DNA of 64,000 nt from Punica granatum (GCF_007655135.1 NC_045127.1:11231001-11295000); one strand, 5' to 3'; positions 45,607 through 60,100 are shown, numbered from the stretch's first letter. The notes: generated by a model not told the origin, from the letters alone. Numbers and translations are program-made.

Positions 45607-48600
45607 CTATATAATAAGAAAGTTATCTTTTTTTTAAACATTTTTTAAAAGAGTACTTTTGAAAAGACTTACTATATTAGCAACACTCATATGTAAAAGG
45701 TCCATCGATCAATTTGTTGGAAGATTAATAGAAAGTCCCACATCAGTTGACCGGAGACCGATGTGTCACCTTTTGGCCGGATTGGGATTATTTATTAGGT
45801 AGGGTTATAGACATGACCTGACAATGGCTAGAATTAGTGTCCCATTTAGTAAGATTCAGACAGATGCTTCTCTTTTTTCATTTTCCTTCTTATTTTTTCA
45901 TAAACATATTTTTCATTTTTTAATAAATGCTTTGCTCTCACCATATGTATGTACATATCCAGGTCATTAACCAGGGCCATTCTCCATTGGATGAATGTTG
46001 GCCAATCCTTCTCAGATTTGACAAGACTTGTTTGAGCCCTAGCATGTGTACTTTTTTGTTCTTTCCTCACTCCCTCTTCAAAATATCTTCATGAAGAATT
46101 ACATCTCATGCTTCCCCTAGCTAGGAGGATAAATGTTCATGGTGGAAGAACAGAACTTACTCGCTCCAACAATACATTCTTCCAAATCGAGGTTTTCGGT
46201 CTTCATCAGAGCCCTCGAGGCGCCATTTCGCCATTCATCATCACAGTTTGCGAATTGCTTTCTCTCATCAGATTCACGTACCTTGTTCCTTGTTCCATTT
46301 CGATTCCCAAATATCTAGCTTGGTATTCTATACGTGCCTACCGTAATATTTGAATTCTAAGGTGATTTTTTTTTTCATTTTAAAAACAAATCCATGTTAA
46401 TGCATGTACCCTATACATTTCAACATTCACATCAATAATATAAACATACGACGTCCAGACTAATCTTAAAATTGACGGTATGTAGAATGAAGTCAAGTTT
46501 ACCTAGAATTATGCAACCGCCCTCATCGTTTTGCAATGTACGCAGTAGATCTATTTATGTAAATTGTCGGACGATGTTGTCATCTGAACGACCCTTAAGT
46601 CTTAATGTCACGATTTAGCCGTCATGATAGAATTAGATGTATAAGTACGTATAATCCGATTATTTTCTTTTTCCTTTTCTCCTCATAATTGATATATCCA
46701 ACCATTGGGATATGAAATTAGGGTAACCCCCAATTTTATAAGTTTGTGCGTGCTTCTTTGTCTGGAAGCGATCCGTGAAGGTTACAGCTAAAGTCCATTT
46801 GGAACGGGTAGGGGGGGTTCACATTTCTTGTCAATTAATAATGCGTTATTTTGTATTGCAAGGTAGAAACAACCATGTGTTTTAGCAGTTGCAGGTGAAC
46901 AAACGTGGACTTGTGAAGTCACCATTAAGGGGTCGCCATCCATGCCCGATCATATTCATCTTCTTCTTATCTTTCTCTTTCTCGTGCCCACATCAGGTAT
47001 ATCTCGGGATGGACCGAGGAGGCAATGATACCAATTGGTCCATCTACTCGGTGGATGCATGTTTTTTAAGGAACTCCTAATTCGGACAATTTACTTCCGT
47101 CCGTCCCAATCAGGTATATTATATGTCATGATGCTCGTGCATGGTCCGAGTTTGTTTTTCGAACAGTCTTAAGATTGCAGGCGATCCATGCGATGAATAC
47201 ACACAGTCGTATTAATTTAGAGCTGCTGTATGATTTTGAGTATTATTTTCTGCGCTCCTTCTGCATAAGAAACGTTATAACTTGCGCCCTTCGCTATCTG
47301 TTCATGCACTGCACTTTAGCTAGAACGGTCAAATGGAAATAAGAAGTGGGGACAACACAGGGAAATATTATGGTCATTGAATTAAAAAACAAAATCGTAA
47401 AATTTCAAGCATATGTATTTATATAAGGAATGCCTCTTTAGACATCTCTCTATTTTAAAATGCATCTTCAAGCATCTCTATATCGGAAATCCTCTTCAGA
47501 CATCTTATCCCATGCACATTATTCTTAATTTCAATAAACCTTTACTATTCACCAATATATATATATATATATATATATGAAGAAAAGAAAGAAACACCTA
47601 AGGACAAAATTTGACAAAAGGATTTTATGCTATTGGCAAAGGGCCTTTTTGTTATGTTCATCGTTGTCTTCCTCGGTCCAATTGGACGTCATACACACCT
47701 AAGACTATATGAAATTTTACCGGTTGGTGCATCATCCTTGTCCAGTTGATTAAATGTAGAAATTTTTTGGGTGAATAAATGTAGTGAAATTTAACCATGA
47801 AAATATTTCTCAATAGTAAATCGAGTTCTTAGTGGACAGACTTTAATTATAATACATAGCTCGAAATCCATTAAATTTATCTCGTAACCAAGACTTGATT
47901 ACTAAGCTGACACCTGAACGAAATTAATAGTTAATAAATAGGTTTTCGTGATTTCACTTAAAACAAAATAAAAAAGAAAACCAATTTTCTTCGGAATAAT
48001 GACCAGTTTTCAATCACCACCACTATTCAAGGAAAACGGATTATTAAAGCCTCCTAACAAATTTTCTAAAAAGCTTCTTTTCCTCCGTTTAATTTCGCAG
48101 TCAAAATCACAAAAATTTTAACTTTAACTTTAACTCAACACACTATACAATCATTTGTCATTTTCTACAATCAAAATGAAAGTTATTTTAACTTTGAAAC
48201 CAAACGCACCATTAAAATCTTACCTAAATGAGTTATAATTTTATAAACAGGACGATTTTTACCACGCTTTAGAATTTGATTCATGTAATTATGTTAAACA
48301 CAGTAAATATTTTTTAAAATATACATTTTACTAAAATATTTTCGCCGATTCTGATATAATCAAAAGGGTGTTTTTTTTTCCTTCTTTTAACGACTTCAAT
48401 AAAATTAGTTGGGACTCATATTGCATTTTCGGATACAAAAATACACAAAAAAAAAAGTCCTTCGCTTTTTCGGTGGAAATTTTTCGGTGGAAAAGTCCTT
48501 CGTTTTTCATAAGGGATATTATTGTTGATTGGAAATGTTAGGAAAGCAATACTATTATTCTCTAATTTGACAGGTGTCCCAAGACTTGCAATTAATGTGC

Positions 48601-50715
48601 TACAGTAGAGGTTCCCTACCCGATCCAATAAAATAATTTGTAGTAGGAATTAAAATTAAGGATTAAGATCCACTAGTAGTAAAACATGAACACATGAACA
48701 CGAATTTAAATTATTCGCATGGACAGGCAAGCGCACATCAAATTAAAACACGTATCCACATGGCCCCTCCTGCTCTGCTTCACTTGTAATTTCCATTTAA
48801 CTAATCGTTCTCTCTCCCTTCCCGGAATCCAGCAATTAAATTACTACTTCCTTTCATTAGGCTAATGATGACTATGTAATTGTTAACACTTTGGGATGTC
48901 TTTTTTTCGATGTGAACCGTGGAATTTTGGGAGGTCTTTATTTGCCATAATCCCAGGTTAAACTGACATATCAGTCAAATAAATCTATGCAATTAGTCCT
49001 CTTCATCAGATTGCGGTCGGAGTCTAAAATTTTCTAGGAAATAAGAATGAAACTGCCGGATTTTGGATTATCGAACAAGGTAGGTGTGTATTATGAGGAA
49101 CATGTGGACTCTTTTTCTCGACTCTAGTTCATTACGGGTTGCTTGGACTCAAAAATTTCTGACTAAAGAGAAATGTTTATGAACTTTAAAAATTCCTACC
49201 GAATGTTCATGAAATTGGAGAAAAGATTTGCAAGTAAGGCCTCTTATTCAGCCATATATAATAAGACAAGAGGTGGGGACCGGTGAAAATTGCTTGAAAC
49301 TTTTATCTTTCTCTGTAAAGTTTTTTTTTACAGTTTGTCAACGATGTTTCTTGGATAAGTGTGTATGTACTCTTTTCACTAATGAATAGACTTAAAGCTT
49401 ATCAATTTTTTTTAAAAAAAACACAATAAAAGAAAGATACTGCCACCCGGGCTTCCGAATTACTTGTGTGTAAAATTTATGACCCGGACCATGCTGATGG
49501 CAAAAGAGTATATCCATTTGGGAGTGGGATCGACCGTGTCGTCTTATGCGGATGTACGATCGGGGCATTATGAGTTAGCTCTGTTTATTAGGGCCCGAAT
49601 TCTGAATTCATGACCCGTCCGTCCTTGGGAATCAATTATATCAATAAGTGCGTTTCGAATTGATCAGGGAAATGGAAAGAGTATATTTGCTGTTGCAGAT
49701 GAAGAAAGCCCTATCCATTTTCCATGGTTACCAGGTGGTCCAGGCCCACTCTGTTGAGGTAACATGGGGCTTGCAGAAAAAATTTGTGCTCTGCAAAAAC
49801 AATCACTCACAATATGATTAAATTTAAATTAGGTCGGACCCTGCGCTTTGCTGCGGGTCCAAACTCGTCATTAGGCCAGGCTTAAAGTTTTTTTATTCGA
49901 CTTTTGGAGAAAGGATGAAATCCAAGAACATCGATTTTACGTAATCGTGAATGTAATAATGTTACTTTGTAGAACATGATCCATGGAGATTTGTCGAAGA
50001 TATTAACAACATAATCTATTATAAAGAGAAAATCTTATTATATGTTAAGACATATACGGGTCTCCTTAAAGTTGCGGTCAAGACTATACATACAATAAAG
50101 CAAGAACTGTCGTTTTATAAATTCATATGAGATCCTTTAATTTAACCCGCATTACCGTCCTTCAACCATTTCTTGTACCTTTTTAAGTTGCCCAACGTGT
50201 CTAATTTGGTGAGAGTAAGAGAAACGATATATTATAAGAGTTATCAGGTTATTTTATTTTAAACGCTAAAGATTTGTTGATAATATTGTCATACGAAATA
50301 TATATAATTTATAATTTATATTATGATTTATATATTAGTACTGTTTGTAAAAGAAAAATATAAGGATAAATGTATGATTACCTAAGAGGTATTAAGAAAG
50401 AAAGATAATCGGGAAGCTCTGGGTTTATACCTAAAGAAAAGATCAACGCTCAAACCAATACCGTAAAAAAAGATAGTTGATAAAAACGACGTCAGTTTAT
50501 TTATTTTTTAAATGTTAACAAGGATAAAAAACCGAATGAAATCCTCGCGCGTCTAGAGCCTGACCTAGAACTATATATATTAACAATGAAAGAAACTAAC
50601 TGTTGAAAGTAAGGATTCCAAACGGAAAATTTAAGAAGAATTTAATGGATTTATAAGAGATTGGGTACTACAACTTACGAGTTTGAATATTTGAGATGAA
50701 GATTGGCCCAATTGC
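45607..50715. other. AT-rich intergenic region, no gene recognised
   Basis: It contains a TA microsatellite at about 47558-47578 and a small MITE at 48081-48211. Open frames are under 85 codons and show no known motif. Confidence 0.45.
48081..48211. mobile_element. MITE (ttaaagttaaagtt family), third copy
   Basis: It contains aactttaactttaactcaac as in 21943-22186 and ends ttgaaaccaaacgcacca followed by tta. The left end (cctccgtttaatttcgcagt) is diverged. It is shorter than the other copies, at about 130 bp. Confidence 0.55.
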
Positions 50716-50718
50716 TTA

Positions 50719-51220
50719 TTGACTGCCTCTGCTGATGAATCCTATCGCTCTAAACTTTTGGGGCACATTCCTGGTACCTTCGAGGAGTTCTTCGGCTTGG
50801 AGCAAGCCATAGAGGATCTTGACTCCGACAACGATGTGGCTTATGGTATGGACTCCGACTCTGAAAATGAGCTCGGAATACTCCTCACCAGAGCAGAAAA
50901 AGAAGCTATCCGAGCTCCCTGGAGGTCTTCCCTCATCGTGAAGTTCTTCGGCAAACCGATGGAGCTCCACTATTTCTCCCACAGACTCAGATTCCTATGG
51001 AGACCCAAAGGCTCGATGGATTGCGTTGACATCGGAAATGGGTTCTTTCACAGTCTCTTTCAGTCTTCGTGATAACCATCAGGCTGTTGGAACCATGCTT
51101 CAAACCTTCTAAAGCTACCTTCAACGCAGTAAGCCCTTTGGGTCCGGCTCCCCCAACTCCCATCGTAATTTTACTTTGAAAAGATTTTGCATAAGGTGGG
51201 CAACCAAATTGGCCCGGTGT
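50719..51220 (+). pseudogene. LINE ORF1 remnant (DUF4283-like)
   Basis: SLIVKFFGKPMELHYFSHRL, LWRPKGSMDCVDIGNGFF and, after a frameshift, a KQIGPVLRVD-like segment (about 51195-51225) match the N-terminal domain of plant LINE ORF1 nucleic-acid-binding proteins. The CCHC zinc knuckle expected later was not found. Confidence 0.75.
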
Positions 51221-52359
51221 TGAGGGTAGACAGCAGAACCATCTTAGGCCAACGTGGTTGGTTTGCCTGTTTCTGTGTTCATGTCAATTTCACTAAACCA
51301 CCCCCAAAGCTGTATGGATCGGAGAACATAAGCAAATCATCCCATACGAAGGTATCGACCCCCTCCCCAGCAGCAGCCTTTTCGCGTCACCATCGATCCT
51401 ATGCAGTGTACGACCTCTTCCACAGACAAATTACAGCCCTCCAATGCCACCCCCACTCCCATGCAGTGTACGTCCATTACTAAAAGCTCCGAGGCTACAC
51501 AGGTAACCAGCCTCTTAAATCCTACTCAAAACATTTCCTTGCCACCCTCTGCTTAGATTAGGACGAAGCTAGGAGCGGAAGGAGGGACTTGAACCCTCAA
51601 TTTCAGGCTGGCCGTCTTATGTTCATTGGTACTAAAGTACTAAGGCTCCTCCAGTGGAGGGTAATATCCTAGCCTGTGAAAAAGGAGAGACGAGGAAACA
51701 ACAGAGTGAATTTGTGGGAAAGAATCCTCAACAACATGAGTCAACATTGGTGGATCGAAAGACGAGGAGAGCTTCTCCTGCTCAAAGAAACTATACTCGA
51801 GGTTCGTCCATGGGTTCCCCCACAAACCTCAGGTCAAGTTGATTGCGATCTGCAGGAAGCAAGAATGACTATTCACCATCTCCGCCCAGAAAAAACCGAA
51901 GCCGATCACCTGCAGCCGGTTGATGAACTTCTAGTCCAAATAACAGCCCCAACAGAAACATTGATGCATTGGAACGCACCAAACTTCTGGATACCAGAAA
52001 TCACCAACCAAATCAATTGGGGTATAGCGCTGCAAAGGGAAAATCTGTCAAGGTGTTTCCTGCAATCATATCAATAAGCTGTGAACCAAACATTGCTGCC
52101 CTCGATCAGGCGTCTTATGTGGAACCCAATTTCAATGTCAACACTCAACATAGAGGACAACTTGACTCTGCTACTGCCAAGCATCCAAGTGGAGCGTCTC
52201 CACGTCTTCACCACATCCTGGCAGATGCGAGAGAACAAGGTGGCGACGTCCATTCAAATAACCTCGTTCCCTAGTCAAGCAGAGAACAATCTTCTCCCAG
52301 TTGATCAACAATTTATGGATTGGGAAGAGAATCAAGCTACAAACATCACTGGTCCTGCG

Positions 52360-53060
52360 ATGTTTCATATGAATATCCTTGTATGGAACTATCGCAGTGC
52401 CGGCAACAACAACTTTAGAAGGAACCTCTTGGACCTTGTTCATAATCATCAACCTGATGTGGTGATCTTAACCGAAACTCAAGTCTCAGGTGATAGAGCC
52501 AACCAGATAGCCCATCCTCTTCCTTTTGATGGTTCTGTTCCTCTACTACAAGGGGACACTTCGGCGAGATTTGGATCTTATGGCGCCATGAGTGTGTGGA
52601 GTTGGATCTTGCAGGCTCAACTGAACAGGAAATACATGCTACCCTCTAGGTGCGAAACTCCTCCTTCTCCTATTGTCTGCCATTTACGCTAGTCCTCGAT
52701 ATAATGAACATACTGTCCTATGGAGCAATATGCAGGTTGTGGCTTCATGGAATTCTCTACTTTGGGTTCTATCAGAGGATTTTATTGAACTCTCTGCCCA
52801 CAACGAAAAATTTGGGGGAAACATCACTCCATCCTTCAGAATAAATGACTTCAACGAGGTGATCGACGAATGTGGTCTCTCGGATTTGGGAATTGTCGGT
52901 CCTTGATTCACTCTGTCCAATCTTCGAAACTCTTCTTCCTTAATACAAGAAAGGTTTGACTGAGTTTTGGCTAACCCTTCCTGGAGACTCCAATTCCCCG
53001 AAGCATTGGTCACACATCTTTCCCGATCCCATTCCGACCACTGCCCAATCCTATTGTCCC
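52360..53060 (+). pseudogene. LINE endonuclease remnant
   Basis: HMNILVWNYRSAGNNNFRRN, PDVVILTETQVSGDRA and, in other frames, INDFNEVIDECGLSDLG and SRSHSDHCPIL are the start, catalytic Glu and terminal SDH motifs of AP-type endonucleases of plant LINEs. Several frame changes separate them. Confidence 0.85.
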
Positions 53061-53545
53061 TAAACCCCAAAACACAGTTAAGCTGGACCGTCCATTTCAT
53101 TTTGAGACAATTTGGATTTCTCATTGGAGTTTCAAGGATTTGGTGATGGATTCTTGGGAGGCTGCAAAACACGTGCATCCGGTAGCTATACAAGTCTTTT
53201 CCGAAAAAGCCAAAGTCTGGAACAAAAATACATTTGGCAACATTTTCTCTAAGAAAAGAAAGTGCCTAGCCCGTTTGGCTGGGATTCAACGGGCTCAGGA
53301 AAGTGTGCCACGACCCTATTTATCTGATCTTGAAAAACAACTCAGACATGAATTCTCCGAGTTACTTGGCCAAAAGGAGGAATTTTGTGCCTTAAAAGCA
53401 CTTATAAATCATCTTACAGTGGGAGCTCAGAACACCCAATTGTTTTCATGTCTCTACCTTTATCAACAGAAGGAAGATCAATATTTCAGCCCTTCGCAAC
53501 AGTGTAGGGGAGTGTATTTTCGATGCTCATTCTATCAAAGATCTG

Positions 53546-54960
53546 GTGCACGACCATTTAATGCGTTTGTTTGGCACTGAGATGGAAAGTTCCAGACGAG
53601 CTGTCTTGCAAGGTCCCTTTTGGAGAAGACCACTTAACCATGATATGGTTGAGTCTTTGATCGGGCAGTGCACTATGGAGGAAATTCGCCGGGCTACCTT
53701 CTCAGTTCCAGGTTGTAAGTCACAACGACCAGATGGACTTCACCCCTGCTTTTACCAACATTGTTGGGACATAGTTGGACCTTCAGTGATCACATTGGTT
53801 CAAGGGTTTTTCAATACTGCCACTCTTCCCGAGGGTGTCAATCACACAGTCCTTGCGCTCATCCCGAAAGGACCGGTCCCCGAAACCATAGGTCAATACC
53901 GACTGATTAGCTTGTGCAATTCTATCTATAAGATAATCTCAAAGATAATGGTGGCTAGACTTCGCCCTTTCTTGAAGGACCTCATCACACCATTCTAATG
54001 CAGCTTCTTCAGGAGAAGGAGGGCTGCCGACAATGTGACCATTCTTAGAGAAATCCTTCATTCTTTCAAGACCAACAAAGGTAATGTGGGAAGCTTTGCC
54101 CTCAAGCTTGATTTAGAGAAAGATTATGATATATTGGAATGGAGCTTTCTACGTCGAGTACTGGTCTATTTTGGATTTCCTGAGGCATGGACTAAGCTCA
54201 TCATGAAATGTACGACTTCAATAACAATTTCTGTCCTATTTAATGGCGGCTGCCTCACCAAATTCAAACCATCTTGAGGAATCCGACTAGGAGATCCACT
54301 CTCCCCTTGCATGTTTATACTATGCATGGAGTACCTCTCCAATATGATTGAAGATGCAGTACGAGAAAAGAAATGGTCGGATATCCAACTTTCGCGAGGC
54401 TGCTTTGGATGTTCCCAACTACTTTCGCGGACTATATAACCCTCCTAGGAGAAGCTGATACCAAAACCCAAACTTCAGTCTTGAATGTGCTAACAAACTT
54501 CTATAAGGCATCGGGAATAAAGGTCAGTACTAAAAAATCGAAGATCATTTTTTCACGGAATACTCCACTAGAAGTTCGAAACCAAATGGCCAAAAGCCTC
54601 GAGATTAATCAAACCGAGCAACTGAGAAAATATTTGGGATTCCTAGTTGGTTTAAAAGCCAATAAAGCCAAGGACTTTCTTCATATAGTGGATAAAGTGC
54701 ATCATCGCCTCGCGGGCTGGAAATCACAGCTCTTGTTCCAAGTAGGTCGAGTTGTCCCAATCAAATCTATTATGACATCCATTCCCTCATATACGATGCA
54801 GTGTTCCAAGCTTCCTTCATCCATCACACCGACCTTGGATAAGTTAAATCGTGATTTTCTTTGGGGTTCAACTTTGGAAAAAAGGAAATTTCATCTTGTT
54901 AATTGGGAAACCATTACTTTACCTATTGAATCGAGGTGCCTAGACATTCCAAGATTGGAG
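53546..54960 (+). pseudogene. LINE reverse transcriptase remnant
   Basis: Successive frames carry ALIPKGPVPETIGQYRLISL, KLDLEKDYDILEWSFL, a GDPLSP turn and FADYITLLGEADT, the ordered motifs of LINE reverse transcriptase. The FADD catalytic box reads FADY, so a catalytic Asp is lost. Stops fall at 53996 and 54275, with a frameshift near 54370. Confidence 0.88.
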
Positions 54961-55469
54961 CTTCGTAACAAAGCCATGCTAGGAAGGCTCGTGGAAAGGG
55001 CAGTGTCAAAAGATTCGTCTTAGGCAAAACTAATCAGATACAAATCTAAAAATCAAAGGCCAGACTGACTAGAAGGGTTCTGCAAATTGGAAAGCTTTGA
55101 GAGCTGGTCTTCAAGTTTGGGACAGATGATCAAAATGGGTCATCGGGAATGGTACGAGAGTGAACTTCTGGAACGACACATGGGTCGGACAGTGTCCATT
55201 AAAGAGCTATGTTCAGGGACCATTACCCCTGTTGGAAGATTCTTGATCAGTGGACTCGATCATTACGGACACTAAGGGATGGGATTTTCATAACATCCCT
55301 CTCCTTGTACCCTCTGAACTCTGGGCAACTATTAGTGGCATCCCTATATGCTCCTTCAACGATTGTGAAGATTGTTTGGTTTGGGGCCACTCAATGAATG
55401 AATTTTTCTCAGCAAAATCTTCCTATAAGCTTCTCCTTAGCGGCTCGAACTCTCCACCTCCAAAGAACT

Positions 55470-55720
55470 AGTCTTGGATATGGAAATGCTTAGCAATCCC
55501 AAAAATACGACACTTCATCTGGTTATGCTATCATGGAAAATTGGCAACCCGTGCCTATCTTGCTGCCATAGGCATACCGGTCGATCCAAGTTGCCTTATA
55601 TGTCATTGTTAGGAAGAGATAATCCAACACATTCTGAAAGAGTGTCTTCTAGCACGTGATTTCTGGGAAAACGCCAACATGCCTTCATCCAAGCGAGCTA
55701 CCTTCTTCATTCCATTCATG
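55470..55720 (+). pseudogene. LINE zinc-binding segment
   Basis: One frame reads WKCLAIPKIRHFIWLCYHGK, then CLICHC, a stop, and HILKECLLARDFW, the C-x2-C...H-x3-C pattern found after plant LINE reverse transcriptases. Confidence 0.75.
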
Positions 55721-55974
55721 AAATAGCTTACGTTTAATTGTTCATTGTCCCATTTATCTACCCTGGGCATTCCCTGGAAAGTAATTTTCCCAATTGCCAT
55801 TTGGAAGCTATGGAAAAACCGAAACAGCTTGATATTCTCGCAATAGGCTCTTCGTAGGGACCTCCATTCTCTCTTTAATGACCTTGCTGCGAAATTCAAG
55901 GGCTCAGTAACTGATAAAACCCCTGTTCCAACTAAGAACATCATGAACAAATGGAACCCCCACCTGAGGGTTTT

Positions 55975-56530
55975 TGCACTCTGACCACGGATGGGTCAGT
56001 GGAACTGTGGAAGGCAGTCCCGAGAGAGCAGGAGGAGGTGGTTTACTGAGAGACTACTATGTCACCTGGATGAAAGGTTTCATAATGAACCTTGGTCACA
56101 CTTCCACTCCCGTTGCCGAACTAAGTGCGCTTAAATGGGGACTTCATATGCCTGTCTCTAGTGGTGTTCGAAAACTATGTGTGCAATTAGATGCTCAGCT
56201 GATTTGTGACTGGGTTTGGGGTAATAAAGTGTCTAATTTATTCCTTCAACTTATCATAAATGACTGCAGGAAACTTTGCAATCAACTGTATGAAGTTTGC
56301 CCTTTGCATATCTACAGGTAGGCCAACTCATGTGCCGATGCCTTCGCCAAGATGGGAAGAGATCAGCATGAGTCTTTAGTGGTTTTAGACCTCGCTCCCA
56401 TTTCTATGTCCGAGTTGTTAATTTTGGATGCGAGAGGGACTTGTTATCCTTATACTGTAGCTGATTGTATCGACAAAACTGTTTTAAGTTTCTTAAATGA
56501 ATCCTTCAGTTACCAAAGAAAAATGTAAAA
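55975..56530 (+). pseudogene. LINE RNase H remnant
   Basis: TDGSV appears near 55985 and, after a frame change, a GGGLLRDYYVTWMKGF / AELSALKWGL / CVQLDAQLICDWV series, then NSCADAFAKMGRD after a stop. These are the DGS, E, D and AD motifs of RNase H fused to plant LINEs. Confidence 0.85.
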
Positions 56531-57167
56531 TAGATAAATTTTTGGGATTCTTTTAGGATTGACACCAAGTTTTAACCCTTCTTACATATGAAACAGAAAT
56601 TGAAGAATAGAGTGGGTTCATTTTTTACTTGACACCACAAATTTTTTGATAGTTTCTCAAAAACCAATTGGACTAAGATAAAAAAATTTCTACAGCAATA
56701 AGTGCTCTAATAAAACTTGACAAAGTTTAGTAGGGTCAGTTGACCCCACTATCCAAAGAGTGGATCCCCGTGACTGTAATGAACTTTATTACCGAAGTAT
56801 ATGTGTGTGTGTATATAATAGTAGTAAACTTGATATTTTCCCAATTATAAAGAAAAAGTCCGCGGAGTTTGCGTAGGGAATAGATTAAAGGAAAATAAAT
56901 AGGTACGCATGATAAATGAAAATCGAATTGAAAACCTCTTACCTTCATATTAAGGGTATTTCACTACTCGTTGAAACTCCTCTCTCTACAAAGAAATCAA
57001 TTTGCTTCTTTCGGTACATATACACACCATCCCAAAAAATATATGTCCAAGAACCATACGGGCAAAATAATGGAGATAATCCTGGACCTCTCGACTCGAT
57101 GTAACTTTATATGTTGGAATTATAATGCATTTTAGGCAAAGCAAATATTTGAGCTTCACAAAAAAAG

Positions 57168-60100
57168 TTAATTATCATTTTGTTCCCTGCGATGGCTGTC
57201 GATATTATTCGAGGGCGAGTCGATGAGTCTCTGGTTCTCCCAGCCATCTTCCAGCAAAGTAGTAGGGTCATTTTTGTTTTGCTGGTCAGTTTTTCTGTAT
57301 ATGGCATAGAGCACCAACTGAGCTACTCCGAGTAGAAATCCTATCCCGTTTGGTACCTGAGGTGTAGGAAAAAAAAAAAACCCAATCAAATTTAATCAAC
57401 TCGCATCTACTTGTAAAGAAAAAAGAAGTAAATCCTTAATTGTTACTCACGTAAATTCCACGCGCACCCTTAAAATTTCGTAAGAGTATATTATTATTAA
57501 CAATTTTCCTTTCAAAATAGGAGATTTACCGTCGCCTACGTACTACATAATATAACAGTTGATAGGAACCCGGGTGTACTTTCTACTAATGTGACACTCG
57601 TAATGACTATTGCTTGTTATTAGTTTCTTCCTTGTGCTTAATTGTTCACCCGATTTAATGAATTGGATCTAGTACAGAAGTGCTCAACTACCAAGAGAGA
57701 AAATTGAGCTTACCCCAAGGAATAAATCACGAACGAGTGTAGCGTATAAGGTCCAAACTCCGCCGTTCAAGAAGAAGAAGAACGAGAGGAAGAACGGCAT
57801 GTACTCTACGCTCTTAGTCGTCACCACCGTTTTCTGATCGGAAAGAAATCATTTTCACAGATAGACTGCTACATCAGAAATATACAGTAATTTATGAGGG
57901 CAACGACCTGTTTTGAAGATTCATATCAGTCATGATCAAAGATCAATTGTAGCCGAGAAATGGGGTGTAGTGCAGTGGCTAACACCCTCGCCTGGTAACT
58001 TAGAGGTTTCAGATTCGATTCTCATCAGTTGGACTACCCGTGTCCCTTTATTTAAATTTCATTTTCATTTCCTTGTACTAGGCCACGAACCTCCTATTAT
58101 AACCGAAAAAAAAAAAGATCAATTGTAGACATCACTAGAGAGTATAGTGCAGAGGCGCACCTCTCGCCTAGTGACCAAGAGGTCCCACATTCGTTACTCA
58201 GTAAGACTACCCATGCCCTTTTATTTATATTTAGAATTTATATTTCAATGTTTTAGGTCCATATACCTCCCTTTTAACCGAAAGTTGTAGACACATTAAA
58301 TAGAAGGTCAAAATGACGGATATCTTAAAATAACGAGTTAAAATCAGCCTTAATGTTGAAGCAAAAATGGTAACTATAAATTTAATTAACTAATGACTAT
58401 TTTACGATATGTGCTGAAAGTGACATTACTGAATAACACTCCTGTTCTAGCGATGTTACGTTAATTAGTGAAATACGGAAATAAGATAACGCGGTAACAG
58501 TAGTAATCGGGCATGATCAAAATATATAGATCGTACCATTGCTGATAGAGGAGAACCGTACATGATGATGTTTAGGCCAGAAGCCAAGAACCCGACCACG
58601 TCGATCCGGGCGTCTCCGTGCATTATCCAGAACGTGACTGCCATGGCAACTCCCAGGAAGCCCACATCTAATGTCCCCACTAGAGCTGCTGTTTTGAGCT
58701 GAAAAATTTTGGGAAAAAAAAAATCGAATCACCCTTTCTTATATATGACAACATGGACTTTCTATGATACTGGGAGGCACCACGTCGGGCCTCACAGGCG
58801 AATAGATCTGTCGGTACACAATCGGGTTGGTAGATAGATTGAATTTTACCGCTTAATAGATTGAATGTTTTGAAAATGTGATCAAACTACGAGTACCCAA
58901 TGAACTTCTTAATATGGTGCAAAATCTAAGTTTACGCTCCCATAGGGAATATTCACACCTTTGCCAGACCCAAAGCCGACAGCCCCCAACATGAGGACGG
59001 GTTTGAGATTCAGAAAAAAAGGCTATTATCCCAGGCCGACCGAACAAGGAGGGATACTTTAATTTATATCTGGCTTGAGTTTTACCATATAACATATTAA
59101 GTTTCTAGGGTTGGAGATGAATTTAAACTCCTCTAGGTGCGATAGTATTTGTTTCCAAAGAATTTTGACATTATTGCTGATAAATAAAAAGTTTGATAGT
59201 ATATCATTCCGAATTGACGGAACTTTAAACTGTATCAATGCAATATATATCCCAAGAAAAATTAGTTTACCTTAATCTTGAGGGGAGCAAATATGAGGAA
59301 GATAGCAATGTAGATGATCTCTGCGATGATGCCGAAACCGTTGACGGTCGAGACGAGGTAGCTCCCGGGCTTAATGATGCCATAGTAAGTCCATAGTGAA
59401 GAGTTGAGCAATGTGCATACGTAAGGAATGCTGGAGAAGTCCTCCGTCGACCTTTGCTTCACTATTCTCCAAAAGGTTGGCCTGCAAATTAAATTAAAAT
59501 ATTATTTTCAATATAATCTTTATAATATCATCTGGAGCAGATTAGTTACTAGTTAGTAGTTACGCCCAATTAATTGATCAATAGCTAATAATATTTTCTT
59601 AAATTTTTGTTTCATGAGTGAGATTATCTCGCGTAATAAGTTTATCATAACCAAAATATAATTATCATGAAGAGCCAGATTTACGATCTATATATAGACC
59701 GATGGGTTTCTTTCATGGACTGTCAAACTTTCCACAGAGCGATATTGTCAGATATATGTGGGTTAATCACCTAAAAAATCCAAAATTTTCACATTTTATC
59801 AATTCTAAGAGGGAAGAGATATTTTTGGTCCTATAAGTTTTGCATCGGTCAATTTTGATCTTATAAGATTTAAAACTACTGAATCAGTCATATACGTTTA
59901 CGCCGTAAAATAATTTCGGTTTATAAGTTTTTAAAAAGATATTTTTGGTCCTATAAGTTGGTTTCAATTAAAATGAGGTTTTATAAGTTTGGAAAAAAAG
60001 ATATTTTTGGTCTTATAAGTCACGAAATTGACCAAAATTGCCTTACGAAGTAAATATATAAGACTAATTCGGCACTTTTAAAACTTAGAGGATCAAAATT

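Larger units (their letters stand above)
50716..56533 (+). mobile_element. Decayed LINE (non-LTR) retrotransposon
   Basis: The segments appear in the order ORF1 (DUF4283-like), AP endonuclease, reverse transcriptase, zinc-binding and RNase H, all on +. This is the layout of plant L1-type LINEs. Many stops and frameshifts break every part. The 5' end is set by the first recognisable coding sequence and the 3' end by an A-rich stretch after the last reading frame (near accaaagaaaaatg); no target duplication was identified, so both ends are approximate. Confidence 0.88.

Noticed and set aside
51571..51655. tRNA-like sequence on the - strand (gagggttcaagtccctc arm)
   Set aside because: The T-arm is convincing, but no anticodon stem pairs at the right distance and the acceptor strands match over only about five bases with wrong spacing. 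It lies inside the LINE.
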